The notes under the pieces are model-generated. The model did no database searches and was not told the origin of the DNA. It worked only from the letters and a program-made list of their open reading frames with translations. This document shows positions 53,970 through 64,000 of a stretch of 64,000 nt of DNA, piece by piece. Each line of letters begins with the position of its first letter. Position 1 is the first letter of the stretch. The DNA comes from Thalassotalea sp. 273M-4 (GTDB taxonomy: Bacteria; Pseudomonadota; Gammaproteobacteria; Enterobacterales; Alteromonadaceae). The position numbers were made by a program, and so were the translations under genes. The stretch is taken from the NCBI RefSeq assembly GCF_041410465.1, contig NZ_CP166961.1, forward strand, positions 1,674,001-1,738,000. Direction: 5' to 3'.

Positions 53970-55344
53970 ATTCTATTCCTGTTTGCTGATTTAAGCTATT
54001 GAGATAATCAATTTTTTCTTGTAGCTTGCGCTCTAGACCGCGATCGGTCGGATGATATAAGTCTAATTCTCCTAGTTGTTCAGGAAAATAAGTTTGACCG
54101 GGGGAAAAAGCGCCTGGTTCGTCATGAGCATAACGATATTCTCGGCCATGGCCCATGTTTTTTGTTAACTGTGAGGTTGCATTTCGAAGATGAATAGGCA
54201 CCTCCATATGGCCAGTATCTTTAGCGAGTGCGCGAGCCGCTTTAAAGGCGGTATAAACGGCATTAGACTTGGGAGCTAATGCCATATAAACCGCGGCTTG
54301 TGCTATGGCTCTTTCACCTTCACTTGGTCCAACTCGATGGTAAATATCCCACGCATTAACCCCTAATTGCATGGCTCTAGGATCGGCATTTCCGACATCT
54401 TCACTGGCAATCGCTAGCAAACGACGACAGACATATAACGGATCGCCACCGCCTTCTAAAATACGACTGTACCAATATAAAGCCGCATTGGGGTTAGAGC
54501 CGCGAACGGATTTATGAAAAGCACTGATCAAATCGTAAAAGTGATCACCGCCTTTATCATATAAAGCCTGTTTTTCGCCGGCAACTAAATTTACTGTGGC
54601 CAAAGAAATATGAATTGTATCTTGGCGATTCTCAGCTAAGTCAATGCAATTTTCCAGTAAATTTAATAACCGTCTGGCATCACCATTAGCTAATGCTATG
54701 AGCGACTCTTGCGCTTTGTCTTCGAGCTGAACGCTGTACTTACCAAACCCGCGTTCTGGATCTGTTAATGCTTGTTTTAAAACGGTTTCAAGCTCGCTAA
54801 CGCTCAGTCTTTTAAGTAAGTATACGCGCGCTCGAGACAACAAGGCTTGATTTAGTTCAAAGGCTGGATTTTCCGTGGTCGCACCAATAAAAGTGATGGT
54901 GCCATCTTCAATGAACGGCAAAAAAGCATCTTGTTGTGACTTGTTAAATCTGTGCACCTCATCAACAAACAAAATAGTGCGGCGGTTTTTCGCTTGCGCA
55001 TTCATTTTAGCTTTTTCAATCGCCGAGCGGATCTCTTTCACCCCGGAAGTAACCGCAGAAATACGTTCAATTTCTGCATTAGCATAATGGGCAATAATCT
55101 CTGCTAATGTGGTTTTGCCCGTACCCGGCGGTCCCCAAAATATAAGAGAGTGACAATGACCTTGCTCTATCGCTATCCGAAGTGGCTTCCCTATCGCCAA
55201 TAAATGTTGTTGGCCTATATATTGTTCAATTGTTTTGGGGCGCATACGCGCTGCTAAGGGGGCAAATTGCTGGTTTTGCCCCTCGTTTTGAGCATCGTTT
55301 TGATCATCAAAACCAAAAGAAAATGAGCCGTTATCGTTGGTCAT
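53962..55344 (-). CDS. rarA: Replication-associated recombination protein RarA
   Basis: AAA+ ATPase RarA/MgsA (460 aa), related to clamp-loader proteins and active at stalled forks. Walker [13 protein letters not shown] is near residues 67-78 of the chosen start, Walker B FVDEVHRF near 118, sensor 1 GATTENPAF near 146, and the C-terminal tetramerisation part contains YHPTDRG. I chose the ATG at 55344, which overlaps the lolA end; an upstream TTG-type reading adds 13 unsupported residues. It is in the conserved lolA-rarA-serS order. Confidence 0.95.
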   Translation of the reverse strand: MTNDNGSFSFGFDDQNDAQNEGQNQQFAPLAARMRPKTIEQYIGQQHLLAIGKPLRIAIEQGHCHSLIFWGPPGTGKTTLAEIIAHYANAEIERISAVTSGVKEIRSAIEKAKMNAQAKNRRTILFVDEVHRFNKSQQDAFLPFIEDGTITFIGATTENPAFELNQALLSRARVYLLKRLSVSELETVLKQALTDPERGFGKYSVQLEDKAQESLIALANGDARRLLNLLENCIDLAENRQDTIHISLATVNLVAGEKQALYDKGGDHFYDLISAFHKSVRGSNPNAALYWYSRILEGGGDPLYVCRRLLAIASEDVGNADPRAMQLGVNAWDIYHRVGPSEGERAIAQAAVYMALAPKSNAVYTAFKAARALAKDTGHMEVPIHLRNATSQLTKNMGHGREYRYAHDEPGAFSPGQTYFPEQLGELDLYHPTDRGLERKLQEKIDYLNSLNQQTGIEFD

Positions 55345-55996
55345 CAAAGTCCACGCCTGCAGGCAATTCAAAGGTAAAGACATTGTCGTTTGGTAATGGT
55401 GAGGTCACCACGTTCGATAAATCAAACTGACTCGTTTGCCCCGTCGCATCAACAATCGTAAAGGCGGTAATAGTGTCGTTTGCAAAAACTAACTTTAACG
55501 ATTTAACTTGGGCTTCATCGTTTAACGACAAAATTTCATATTCATTGTCTTTAATTAACGATACTTGATAATCTTGCCAGGTTTTCTTTGAAGTATCACT
55601 TAATAATAAAATCGGGGTATTGGTAACCGCATTGCTTATACTAAACGCTGATACTTGCTCAACAAATGGGTTATAAAACCAAAGTGTATGACCATCACTA
55701 ATAACAAGAGTTTCATCCGGTTGCTGGGTTTCCCAATAGATTAAATTAGGTCGTTTTACCACAAGTTTACCTTGGCTTTGTTGCAAGACATTGCCATCGT
55801 TGTCCAAAACAAGTTGCTTAAACATCGAGCTAAAGCCTTTGTTTTTATCAAGTTTTTGTCTTAACTGCTGTTTTAAATGCTCAGCGTTAGTGATGACCAC
55901 AGCTTGAGTCTCTCGCTCAGGTGTTGCGACTTCGGCATAACTAAAAAAAGAACAAGTCGCGATAATGGATACGGGTAATAATTTTTTAAAATACAT
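55331..55996 (-). CDS. lolA: Outer-membrane lipoprotein chaperone LolA
   Basis: Periplasmic carrier of outer-membrane lipoproteins (221 aa). The signal peptide ends near AEV (about residue 23). The mature chain has the LolA motif [32 protein letters not shown] (in two pieces) with the conserved PxxxxWE, and FWxYNP-like [11 protein letters not shown] near 107-117. It hands lipoproteins from LolCDE to LolB. It lies 18 bases after ftsK and overlaps rarA by 14 bases. Confidence 0.95.
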   Translation of the reverse strand: MYFKKLLPVSIIATCSFFSYAEVATPERETQAVVITNAEHLKQQLRQKLDKNKGFSSMFKQLVLDNDGNVLQQSQGKLVVKRPNLIYWETQQPDETLVISDGHTLWFYNPFVEQVSAFSISNAVTNTPILLLSDTSKKTWQDYQVSLIKDNEYEILSLNDEAQVKSLKLVFANDTITAFTIVDATGQTSQFDLSNVVTSPLPNDNVFTFELPAGVDFDDQR

Positions 55997-56014
55997 CTAA
56001 GGTTCTCTATCGAA

Positions 56015-58609
56015 TTAATTTTTTACTGGCGGTGGCGCTAAAACTTCACGATTACCATTGTGCCCCGGAGGACTTACAACACCTGAGGCTTCCATTTGTT
56101 CAATCAATCTGGCTGCTCGGTTATAGCCAATTCGAAACTTACGTTGTACCCCAGAAATGGACGCTCGGCGACTTTCGGTAACATGGGCTAATGCCTCATC
56201 GTATAACACATCAAGTTCTTGCTCTTCTGACTCTGAAACTTCACCCGGTAGTAAATTATCTTCGGTGGTTTCGCCAGACAAAATTTCCTCAATGTAACTT
56301 GGTTTGCCGCGTGATTTCCAATCATTTACCACGGCATGAACTTCATGGTCGTCTACAAAGGCCCCTTGTGCCCTTAGCGGAATACTAGTCCCTTGAGGTA
56401 AGTAAAGCATGTCACCATGGCCCAGTAATTGTTCCGCACCTTGCTGATCTAAAATGGTTCTCGAATCCACACGCGAAGACACCGTTAACGCCATTCGAGT
56501 TGGAATATTCGCTTTGATCAGGCCGGTGATCACATCCACTGATGGGCGCTGAGTTGCTAAAATTAGGTGAATACCGGCAGCACGTGCTTTTTGTGCAATG
56601 CGCGCGATAAGCTCTTCAACCTTTTTACCGACAATCATGATCATGTCGGCAAATTCATCAACCACCACCACAATACTTGGCAGTTTCTCAAGTTCTGGGG
56701 CTGAGTCCAGCATATTGTCACCCGGTTTCCATAATGGACAGGTAATAGGCTCACCGGATTCTATCGCTTGCTTAATTTTTTGGTTATAGCCTTTTAGGTT
56801 TCGAACCCCTAGGGCTGACATCAGTTTATAACGTCTTTCCATTTCACCAACACACCAACGAAGGGCATTAGCCGCATCTTTCATGTCGGTAACAACTTCA
56901 GATAATAAATGTGGGATACCCTCATAAATAGAAAGTTCCAACATTTTTGGATCAATCATGATAAAGCGCACATCTTCAGGAGTTGATTTATACAACATCG
57001 AGATGATCATGACATTTACCACCACCGATTTACCAGAGCCCGTGGTGCCGGCAACCAGCAGGTGTGGCATTTTAGCCAAATCGGCCACAATGGGATCGCC
57101 AGCGATGTCTTTACCGACAACCATGGCCAGTGACGATTTAGAATTAACAAAATCGTCGCACTCTATAACTTCACTTAAGTGCACCATTTCACGGTATTTA
57201 TTTGGAATTTCAAGACCAATAACCGATTTACCCGGAATAACTTCCACAACACGAACACTGGCAGCCGATAAAGCACGTGCTAAATCTTTTGATAAATTAG
57301 TAATTTTGCTGACTTTAACCCCTGGGGCTAAATCAAGTTCAAAACGGGTAATAACAGGTCCTGGTAACACAGCAACAACTTCGGCTTGTACCCCATAATC
57401 CATCAATTTGGCCTCGACCAAGCGCGACACCTGTTCTAACTCATCTGGGCTAATTGGGTTTTTAGTTCGATGTGGTTTATCCAGTAACTCAATTGTTGGC
57501 ATGCCCTTGTATTTGTCAAATGGCGTGTCACCCTTAGTAGCTGCCCCCTGACTTTGGCTTGCAACAGGCTTATCATCTGGTACATCAAGCTTTTCGACAT
57601 TTGAAAAGGCAGCGTCTAATTCGCCCTCGGAAAACTCTTCATCGATGTTAAATACCGCAGATTCATCCATTAAATCGTCTATATCGACAAAATCATCATC
57701 CAATGATGGCGCCTGCACTATACTCGAATCCTCATCTATCACCTCATTAAAGGTGTTTGCTTCGATAGTATCCATGTTGGCAGAATCCATACTGTCAGCT
57801 GAAAATAGGCTTTGAGCACTGTCTTCTATCTCAAGTTCAGTCTCTGTAATTAACTCATTTTCTTTACCAGCTGAGGTAACCAAAGGCGAGTCGACTTGTT
57901 GCTCGCTATCTGTGGAGTTCGCAAGGGTTGGATCTTTTGCCGTAACAGTACCCACTTTTTCAGGGGCTGATGCAAACTTGTCTTTAAGGCTCAGACCTAG
58001 ATGGTATAAAGCAAAAGCTACTGCAATGGCCTTTTCTCCAATGTAGTCAATGATCATAAACACTGACCAACCAGTGACAAGAACAAATCCTGAGCAAGTT
58101 AGCACTAAAAATAGAAGGCTTGAGCCAATGTAATTTAAAAACGGCAATAAGCTAATGTATACGTAGTCCCCTACCACCCCACCAGCAGAAAACCCGTATA
58201 TATCGCTAAAGTTCATACTGAAAATAGCGGTGATACCAATATAGAAAAACAGTCCCCCTAATAATTTAAGACCGAGGGTAAAGAAATCTATTTGGAATAA
58301 AAGATGGACACGTTGAAACAACACCCAACCAAGAAGCGCCAGTACAAATGGGAAGGTAAAGGCTATTTTACCAAACGTAAAAAACAGAATGTCGGACATG
58401 TAAGCGCCCCAGACACCCCCTGCATTTTTAATGTCGGCATGATACGCCGTTTGCGACCATCCAGGATCGGCTTGATCGAAGCTCAGTAAACAAACCACCA
58501 AATAGATGGAAAAAATACTGGTAAATATTAACCCAGTCTCAAGTAAACGCTGAGTTCCGGTAAGTTTTGTAGATTCTGAATCAGACAAAGTATTGTTCCG
58601 CGTATTCAT
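56015..58609 (-). CDS. ftsK: DNA translocase FtsK
   Basis: Septal DNA translocase (864 aa) that couples cell division to chromosome dimer resolution. Four to five N-terminal membrane helices (about 25-215) are followed by an acidic, Ser/Asp/Glu-rich linker (about 215-370), then the motor with Walker [10 protein letters not shown] near 521-529, Walker [12 protein letters not shown] near 635-645, and the C-terminal winged-helix gamma domain (about 800-855) that reads KOPS. The linker is shorter than in E. coli (1329 aa). It is divergent from nothing close; lolA follows at 18 bases. Confidence 0.96.
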   Translation of the reverse strand: MNTRNNTLSDSESTKLTGTQRLLETGLIFTSIFSIYLVVCLLSFDQADPGWSQTAYHADIKNAGGVWGAYMSDILFFTFGKIAFTFPFVLALLGWVLFQRVHLLFQIDFFTLGLKLLGGLFFYIGITAIFSMNFSDIYGFSAGGVVGDYVYISLLPFLNYIGSSLLFLVLTCSGFVLVTGWSVFMIIDYIGEKAIAVAFALYHLGLSLKDKFASAPEKVGTVTAKDPTLANSTDSEQQVDSPLVTSAGKENELITETELEIEDSAQSLFSADSMDSANMDTIEANTFNEVIDEDSSIVQAPSLDDDFVDIDDLMDESAVFNIDEEFSEGELDAAFSNVEKLDVPDDKPVASQSQGAATKGDTPFDKYKGMPTIELLDKPHRTKNPISPDELEQVSRLVEAKLMDYGVQAEVVAVLPGPVITRFELDLAPGVKVSKITNLSKDLARALSAASVRVVEVIPGKSVIGLEIPNKYREMVHLSEVIECDDFVNSKSSLAMVVGKDIAGDPIVADLAKMPHLLVAGTTGSGKSVVVNVMIISMLYKSTPEDVRFIMIDPKMLELSIYEGIPHLLSEVVTDMKDAANALRWCVGEMERRYKLMSALGVRNLKGYNQKIKQAIESGEPITCPLWKPGDNMLDSAPELEKLPSIVVVVDEFADMIMIVGKKVEELIARIAQKARAAGIHLILATQRPSVDVITGLIKANIPTRMALTVSSRVDSRTILDQQGAEQLLGHGDMLYLPQGTSIPLRAQGAFVDDHEVHAVVNDWKSRGKPSYIEEILSGETTEDNLLPGEVSESEEQELDVLYDEALAHVTESRRASISGVQRKFRIGYNRAARLIEQMEASGVVSPPGHNGNREVLAPPPVKN

Positions 58610-58685
58610 TTTTATTGTATCTTTCTTAAATTAGCAGAATTTAGGGTAGGATAACATAGTTGTATCCGACCATTTTTATGCTTGG

Positions 58686-59156
58686 TTACTTTATGGGTAA
58701 TTTATTACCTGCTTTCACCTCTTCCATCACCACATAAGTGCGCGATTCACTGACAAAGGGCAATGTCAGTAAGGTATCGCCTAAAAGATTACGATAGGCT
58801 TGCATATCCGATACCCGGGTCTTTAATAAGAAGTCGAATTTACCCGATACCAAATGGCACTCTTGGATCACATCCACTTTTTGAACGGCTTTAGAGAATT
58901 CTTCAAATACATCTGGTGATGTTCGGCTTAACGTTATTTCGACAAACACCAGTAATGAAGCCCCTAAGTACTGAGGGTTTAAATTTGCACTATAACCACA
59001 AATGATGTTGTTTTTTTCTAGGCGTCTTACCCTTTCTAAACAAGGCGTTGGGCTTAAACCGACCCGCTTAGAAAGTTCGACATTAGACAACCGTCCATTT
59101 TGCTGTAATTCAAACAGAATGTTGCGGTCGATTCTATCCAGTTGATAATTATTCAC
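58686..59156 (-). CDS. lrp: Leucine-responsive regulator Lrp
   Basis: Lrp/AsnC-family transcription factor (156 aa; E. coli Lrp 164). The N-terminal winged helix has [37 protein letters not shown] (residues about 11-47, seen as two blocks), followed by the RAM ligand domain with a [12 protein letters not shown] strand and [18 protein letters not shown]. It is divergent from ald, whose product makes pyruvate and ammonia from alanine, a typical Lrp-regulated target. The gene order lrp-ftsK-lolA-rarA is conserved. Confidence 0.95.
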   Translation of the reverse strand: MNNYQLDRIDRNILFELQQNGRLSNVELSKRVGLSPTPCLERVRRLEKNNIICGYSANLNPQYLGASLLVFVEITLSRTSPDVFEEFSKAVQKVDVIQECHLVSGKFDFLLKTRVSDMQAYRNLLGDTLLTLPFVSESRTYVVMEEVKAGNKLPIK

Positions 59157-59296
59157 GCACTACCAAATATTATTCTAAAAATTCTAAATTAACCGATATT
59201 TTTATCTATTTAACCCCAAAATACAACACTATATCCTTTCAAATAGGAGATATACTTGCCGATAATTTTACACACGTACTTTCAGAGAGAAAAATT
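59157..59296. promoter_or_regulatory. Divergent lrp // ald promoter region
   Basis: 140 AT-rich bases between lrp (minus) and ald (plus). Runs such as AATATTATTCTAAAAATTCTAAATT are of the curved, AT-rich kind bound by Lrp. The ald ribosome site (GAGAGAAAAATT) is at the high end. Autoregulation of lrp and Lrp control of ald are probable from the family, not shown. Confidence 0.5.
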
Positions 59297-60412
59297 ATGA
59301 TTATTGGTGTACCAAAAGAAATAAAAAATCACGAATACCGCGTTGGCATGGTGCCAGCAAGCGTACGTGAACTTATTGCACATGGTCATTCTGTTTTTGT
59401 AGAGCATAACGCTGGTATTGGCATTGGTTTTACTGACGAAGATTACATTAATGCCGGCGCTGAAATTTTAGACACTGCAGCCGAAGTATTCGCCCGTGCA
59501 GAGATGATTGTTAAGGTTAAAGAACCACAAGCTGTTGAACGAGCAATGTTACGCGAAGGTCAAATCTTATTCACTTACCTACACTTAGCTCCTGATCTTG
59601 CACAAACCGAAGATTTAATTAAGTCTAAAGCCGTATGTATCGCCTACGAAACCGTAACCGATGTAAACGGTGGATTACCTCTGCTTGCGCCAATGTCAGA
59701 AGTTGCTGGTCGAATGTCAATTCAAGCAGGTGCTCAGGCATTAGAAAAATCAAACCTAGGTCGCGGCATGCTTTTAGGCGGTGTTCCAGGTGTTGAACCG
59801 GCTAAAGTTGTTGTTATTGGTGGTGGCATGGTTGGTAACAATGCTGCTCAAATGGCTGTTGGTATGGGCGCTGAAGTTGTTGTCTTAGACAGAAACATCA
59901 ATGTTTTACGTCGTCTTGATGCCCAGTTTGGTAACAAAGTAAAAGCTATTTACTCAACCGCTGATGCATTAGAAAAACACGTGTTAGAAGCTGATCTGGT
60001 TATTGGTGGTGTATTAATTCCAGGTGCAGCTGCCCCTAAATTGGTTACAGCAGAACACATCAAGAACATGAAACCTGGCTCAGCAATTGTGGATGTTGCG
60101 ATTGACCAAGGTGGTTGTATTGAAACGTCGAAAGCGACAACACACGCAGAGCCTACTTACATTGTCGATGACGTTGTCCACTACTGTGTTGCTAATATGC
60201 CAGGCGCGGTACCTCGTACTTCTACTTTTGCGCTTAACAACGCAACCTTGCCATACATCATTAAATTGGCAAACAAAGGTTACAAAGAAGCTTTATTAAC
60301 AGATGAGCACTTCTTAAACGGCTTAAACGTTATTGACGGTAAAGTAACTTGTGAAAGCGTTGCACAAAGCTTAGGCTTTGAATTTGTTGAACCAAAAGTT
60401 GCACTTTCATAA
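59297..60412 (+). CDS. ald: Alanine dehydrogenase
   Basis: NAD-dependent L-alanine dehydrogenase (371 aa), reversible: alanine + NAD+ to pyruvate + NH3. Motifs: [18 protein letters not shown] (1-18), the substrate-binding RVG, the Lys in KVKEPQ near 74, [19 protein letters not shown] near 170-188 as the Rossmann loop, and [16 protein letters not shown] near 296-311 with catalytic His96-type histidine in YLHLA near 94. It is divergent from lrp and followed by a strong terminator. Confidence 0.97.
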   Translation: MIIGVPKEIKNHEYRVGMVPASVRELIAHGHSVFVEHNAGIGIGFTDEDYINAGAEILDTAAEVFARAEMIVKVKEPQAVERAMLREGQILFTYLHLAPDLAQTEDLIKSKAVCIAYETVTDVNGGLPLLAPMSEVAGRMSIQAGAQALEKSNLGRGMLLGGVPGVEPAKVVVIGGGMVGNNAAQMAVGMGAEVVVLDRNINVLRRLDAQFGNKVKAIYSTADALEKHVLEADLVIGGVLIPGAAAPKLVTAEHIKNMKPGSAIVDVAIDQGGCIETSKATTHAEPTYIVDDVVHYCVANMPGAVPRTSTFALNNATLPYIIKLANKGYKEALLTDEHFLNGLNVIDGKVTCESVAQSLGFEFVEPKVALS

Positions 60413-60430
60413 AATTGATCTTTAAATTTA

Positions 60431-60462
60431 AAAGCGCAGTATTGTTACTGCGCTTTTTTTTT
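60431..60462 (+). terminator. Terminator of ald
   Basis: AAAGCGCAGT (60431-60440) pairs with ACTGCGCTTT (60447-60456) and is followed by a long T-tract, 18 bases past the ald stop. Confidence 0.92.
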
Positions 60463-60505
60463 ATTGTTACCCTTGTATTATTTGCTTAGAATCCCAATCA
60501 ACTAA

Positions 60506-61489
<984 letters not shown>

Positions 61490-61507
61490 ACCTTTATTGA
61501 GCATGTT

Positions 61508-62224
61508 ATGAGTCAGATCCTTTATTCATTAAACGACAAGGATCTGGCTTTTCCACATCCCGAACATGCCCTGCAAGAACCCAATGGCTTACTTGCCATA
61601 GGGGGCGATTTGTCTTCTGCCCGTTTAATTCGCGCTTACCGCCAGGGTATTTTCCCTTGGTACAGCGATCACGATCCCATTTTATGGTGGAGCCCAGATC
61701 CTAGAGCAATAATCTATTGCCAACAAATAAGGGTAAACAAAACCCTAAAAAAGTTTGTTAAAAAATCGCCATATCACATTACCATTAATCAAGCATTTGA
61801 ACAGGTCATTAATAATTGCTCTGATGCGCCATTTCGGAACGATGATACCTGGATATTGCCTGAAATGTTAAACGCGTATCTAGAGTTGCATAAGTTAGGG
61901 ATTGCGCATTCCATCGAAGTGTGGGAGCAAGGTCACTTAGTCGGTGGTTTATATGGCGTTGCTATAAACGGTGCTTTTAGTGGTGAGTCGATGTTTTATC
62001 GAAAACCTAATGCGTCTAAAATCGCGTTATTGGCTCTTTGCCAACATTTACAAACCATAAACATCGAATTAATTGATTGTCAGTTGCAAAATCCTTTTTT
62101 ACAATCGATGGGCGCCATTGAAATTTCGCGCGCAGACTATTTAAAACACTTAAACAAACTCGTGCAGCAGGCGATAGATGATGACTTTTGGTGTCCAAAA
62201 GAGTTACAACTAAACTATGGCTGA
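61508..62224 (+). CDS. aat: Leucyl/phenylalanyl-tRNA--protein transferase
   Basis: Transferase (238 aa) of the N-end rule that adds Leu/Phe to N-terminal Arg/Lys of substrate proteins. The sequence begins with FPHPEHALQEPNGLLAIGGDLS and has PWYSDHDPILWWSPDPRAI (about 51-69), then AFSGESMFYRKPNASKIAL (about 156-174). It overlaps the next gene by eight bases, pairing two N-end rule transferases. Confidence 0.97.
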   Translation: MSQILYSLNDKDLAFPHPEHALQEPNGLLAIGGDLSSARLIRAYRQGIFPWYSDHDPILWWSPDPRAIIYCQQIRVNKTLKKFVKKSPYHITINQAFEQVINNCSDAPFRNDDTWILPEMLNAYLELHKLGIAHSIEVWEQGHLVGGLYGVAINGAFSGESMFYRKPNASKIALLALCQHLQTINIELIDCQLQNPFLQSMGAIEISRADYLKHLNKLVQQAIDDDFWCPKELQLNYG

Positions 62225-62924
62225 AAATAAATATTTTCAATTTGGTTTAACCAAAAACTTTGATTGCAATTATTTGCCCAATCAACAAGAAAGATTGATT
62301 GTGGTCACCAATGAAAGTGATTTAAATAACGAAAATTATCAACGGCTACTTATGGCCGGTTTTCGGCGCAGCGGCGATCAAGTTTATCGCCCTCACTGCA
62401 TAGCCTGTAAAGCCTGTGAATCGTTGCGCGTTCCAGTTAAACGCTTTAAGCCTAGTCGAAGTCAAAAGCGTTTGTTAAATAGTAATCGTCACCTAACCAT
62501 TAAGGTAGCAACCATATCTGGAACCGCCTATTACCCCTTGTATGAAAAATACATTAATACCATTCATCAAGATGGCAGTATGTATCCAGCGACGAAAGAG
62601 CAATATCAAGGTTTTCTTTTCAGTACTAAGTTAAGCCAGTTTTTTATCGAAATTTATGATCAAAGTAAACTGATTGCGGTGGCTGTTTGCGATCATTTAC
62701 CCGATGCATTGTCCGCCTTATATACTTTCTACGACCCAGACTATCATAGGTTATCCTTAGGAAAATTTGCTATTTTAATGCAATTAGAATTAGCCGAACA
62801 ACTGGGCAAAGAATTTGTTTATTTAGGCTATCAAATTGATGACTGTGCGAAAATGAACTACAAAAAAGCATTTTACCCACATCAGCGCTTACAAAACGAG
62901 CAATGGGTCGAATTTCATAAATAA
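62217..62924 (+). CDS. bpt: Aspartate/glutamate leucyltransferase (Bpt, Ate-type)
   Basis: Homologue of the bacterial Bpt/Ate1-type aminoacyl-tRNA--protein transferase (235 aa), which transfers Leu to acidic N-termini in the N-end rule. The N-terminal cysteine region is represented by CNYLPNQQERL, and HCIACKACESLRVPVKRFKPSRSQKR (about residues 61-86) is the family hallmark, ending with a basic stretch for tRNA. The start overlaps the aat stop by eight bases, so both are co-translated. Confidence 0.95.
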   Translation: MAENKYFQFGLTKNFDCNYLPNQQERLIVVTNESDLNNENYQRLLMAGFRRSGDQVYRPHCIACKACESLRVPVKRFKPSRSQKRLLNSNRHLTIKVATISGTAYYPLYEKYINTIHQDGSMYPATKEQYQGFLFSTKLSQFFIEIYDQSKLIAVAVCDHLPDALSALYTFYDPDYHRLSLGKFAILMQLELAEQLGKEFVYLGYQIDDCAKMNYKKAFYPHQRLQNEQWVEFHK

Positions 62925-63006
62925 CCCAACAAAGCAATTTTTAGACGCGACAGAGTGTATGTTGATAAAAAACTTTCCACTTTTGGGTTTAGAGTTGATA
63001 ATTTCC

Positions 63007-63035
63007 TTTACAAATCGCTTGGATTTCGGCATTAT
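63007..63035 (+). promoter_or_regulatory. infA promoter
   Basis: TTTACA (63007-63012) and CATTAT (63030-63035) with a 17-base spacer, about 45 bases before the infA start. The 156-base gap before infA contains no gene. Confidence 0.6.
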
Positions 63036-63074
63036 CTGCGCAGAATTTTAAATTAGTCTTTATTAGAGGTTTAA

Positions 63075-63299
<225 letters not shown>

Positions 63300-63310
63300 T
63301 AATGACTGCT

Positions 63311-63326
63311 TTCAGCATATGCTGAA
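63311..63326. other. Perfect 16-base palindrome after infA
   Basis: TTCAGCATATGCTGAA is a perfect inverted repeat with no loop, 12 bases past the infA stop and just before the terminator. It could be part of a two-hairpin termination region or a DNA-binding site; nothing more can be said. Confidence 0.5.
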
Positions 63327-63328
63327 AA

Positions 63329-63358
63329 AAAACCTCGCTAAATGCGAGGTTTTTTTAT
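63329..63358 (+). terminator. Terminator of infA
   Basis: AACCTCGC (63331-63338) pairs with GCGAGGTT (63344-63351) around TAAAT and is followed by a T-tract. It could also serve the convergent DUF4136 gene through the upstream A-tract. Confidence 0.92.
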
Positions 63359-63403
63359 GACTTTTTAAGTTGATACTGGTGCCCAACTAATACCAGATAA
63401 ATA

Positions 63404-63985
63404 CTATTGCACGTATGGTGTTGGTGATTTAAATGATGCCAACATGGCATCTACCATCAATTGAATTTTGGCTTGTTTTTCATTAACCGAGATATTCTTT
63501 TTAACCGGTTTTGACTCCACTGCACGCCAAATTGAACGATTAGACTTTGGATCGATAAAGTCAATGATCACGGTCCCTTCGACATAATTGCGAACATCAA
63601 TATCTGTGGTGTGAAAACCAAACGTGCCACGACAATGCCAGCAGTTATAAAAACCAGTATTATAAGTACGAACCTGTGTTTTATCTTTACTAGTAATTAA
63701 ATACTTAACCCAAACATCTGCTTCTTCTTTTTTATCGACACCAACCATAGACTTGCGTTCGAGAGCATGGTCTATGGCTTTTACTAGCCGTTGATGATCC
63801 AAGTCGCTAACGTGTTTGTTTAAATTGTCTGTTGTCGGATCAGTTTTTGATGTGGCCAAAATATGATAGCTTTGAACCGCATTAAAATTATACTCTGGAT
63901 TAAAATCCACCTCAGGGTTATAGGTTGTTGAACAACCAGTGACGAATACGAATAAAGCGACGGTCTTTAATATATTGTTTAGCAT
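63404..63985 (-). CDS. DUF4136 lipoprotein
   Basis: Predicted 193-residue outer-membrane lipoprotein of the DUF4136 family. Lipobox VTGC gives the lipid-bearing Cys near residue 17. The DUF4136 part runs from YNPEVDFNPEYNFNAVQSY (about 21-39) to AVESKPVKKN (about 158), including GTVIIDFIDPKSNRSIWRA. A YNCWHCRG segment (about 108-115) has two cysteines. I chose the ATG at 63985 because it begins the signal peptide. The gene runs to the window edge but is complete; function unknown. Confidence 0.85.
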   Translation of the reverse strand: MLNNILKTVALFVFVTGCSTTYNPEVDFNPEYNFNAVQSYHILATSKTDPTTDNLNKHVSDLDHQRLVKAIDHALERKSMVGVDKKEEADVWVKYLITSKDKTQVRTYNTGFYNCWHCRGTFGFHTTDIDVRNYVEGTVIIDFIDPKSNRSIWRAVESKPVKKNISVNEKQAKIQLMVDAMLASFKSPTPYVQ

Positions 63986-64000
63986 ATTACTTCTCATAAA

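Overview
The window reads as chromosomal DNA of a marine gammaproteobacterium of the order Alteromonadales, most like the Colwelliaceae (Colwellia/Thalassotalea type). This rests on the AT-rich composition, the conserved gene order serS-crcB-rarA-lolA-ftsK-lrp // ald-trxB-aat-bpt-infA, the yejK // yejL-yejM pair, a DsrC-type tusDCBE cluster and many marine-type accessory genes. The genus is an inference from gene content, since no 16S rRNA gene is present.

Region 1 (1-9.9 kb) is the downstream part of a Tad (tight adherence, Flp) pilus locus: secretin, a small lipoprotein, TadG-like and two TadE-like pseudopilins, TadZ/CpaE, TadA ATPase, TadB, TadC and a TadD-like TPR lipoprotein. The pilin, prepilin peptidase and RcpC/CpaB genes expected upstream lie outside the window. 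A large secreted DUF11-like protein (10.1-12.6 kb) is convergent with it. Region 2 (12.9-14.45 kb) is a small GC-richer insert carrying one outer-membrane beta-barrel gene, lying between an intact tRNA-Pro(GGG) and a truncated, mutated copy of the 3' half of the same tRNA. Region 3 (14.5-20.6 kb) holds yejM-yejL, yejK, pyrC, a double-length QueD-like protein and an M23 peptidase. Region 4 (20.6-33.4 kb) holds a solitary tyrosine recombinase, an S9 peptidase, a LetA/LetB (MCE) lipid-transport operon, nfsB, a phosphoribosyltransferase followed by an unrecognised small protein, a transglutaminase-like/TPR lipoprotein and a small ABM-like protein.

Region 5 (33.7-41.2 kb) is punctuated by three tRNA-Ser(UGA) transcription units on the minus strand, each with similar promoters and terminators. 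Between them lie a binding protein without a signal peptide, a P-loop kinase-like protein, a Na/Pi cotransporter, grcA with an FNR-like site, a universal stress protein, a GH16 glucanase and a CHASE-only membrane protein. Region 6 (41.3-48.6 kb) has tag, yccA, the tusDCBE tRNA 2-thiolation relay, and an isoquinoline-oxidoreductase-type molybdenum hydroxylase pair followed by an NAD(P)-binding DUF2867 protein. Region 7 (48.6-52.1 kb) has a beta-lactamase-fold hydrolase and small DUF proteins. Region 8 (52.2-63.3 kb) is the conserved housekeeping block, followed by a DUF4136 lipoprotein.

Most of the window is ordinary core genome. The clearest second-look items are the tRNA-Pro-bracketed insert, the triple tRNA-Ser units with covarying variable arms, the QueD-like protein whose catalytic motifs are divided between two T-fold halves, the LetB homologue that appears to have eight MCE domains beside a split LetA, and a small protein resembling the archaeal CTP-dependent riboflavin kinase fold whose start codon abuts a terminator. 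I found no CRISPR array, no rRNA genes, no insertion sequence and no convincing new defence system.
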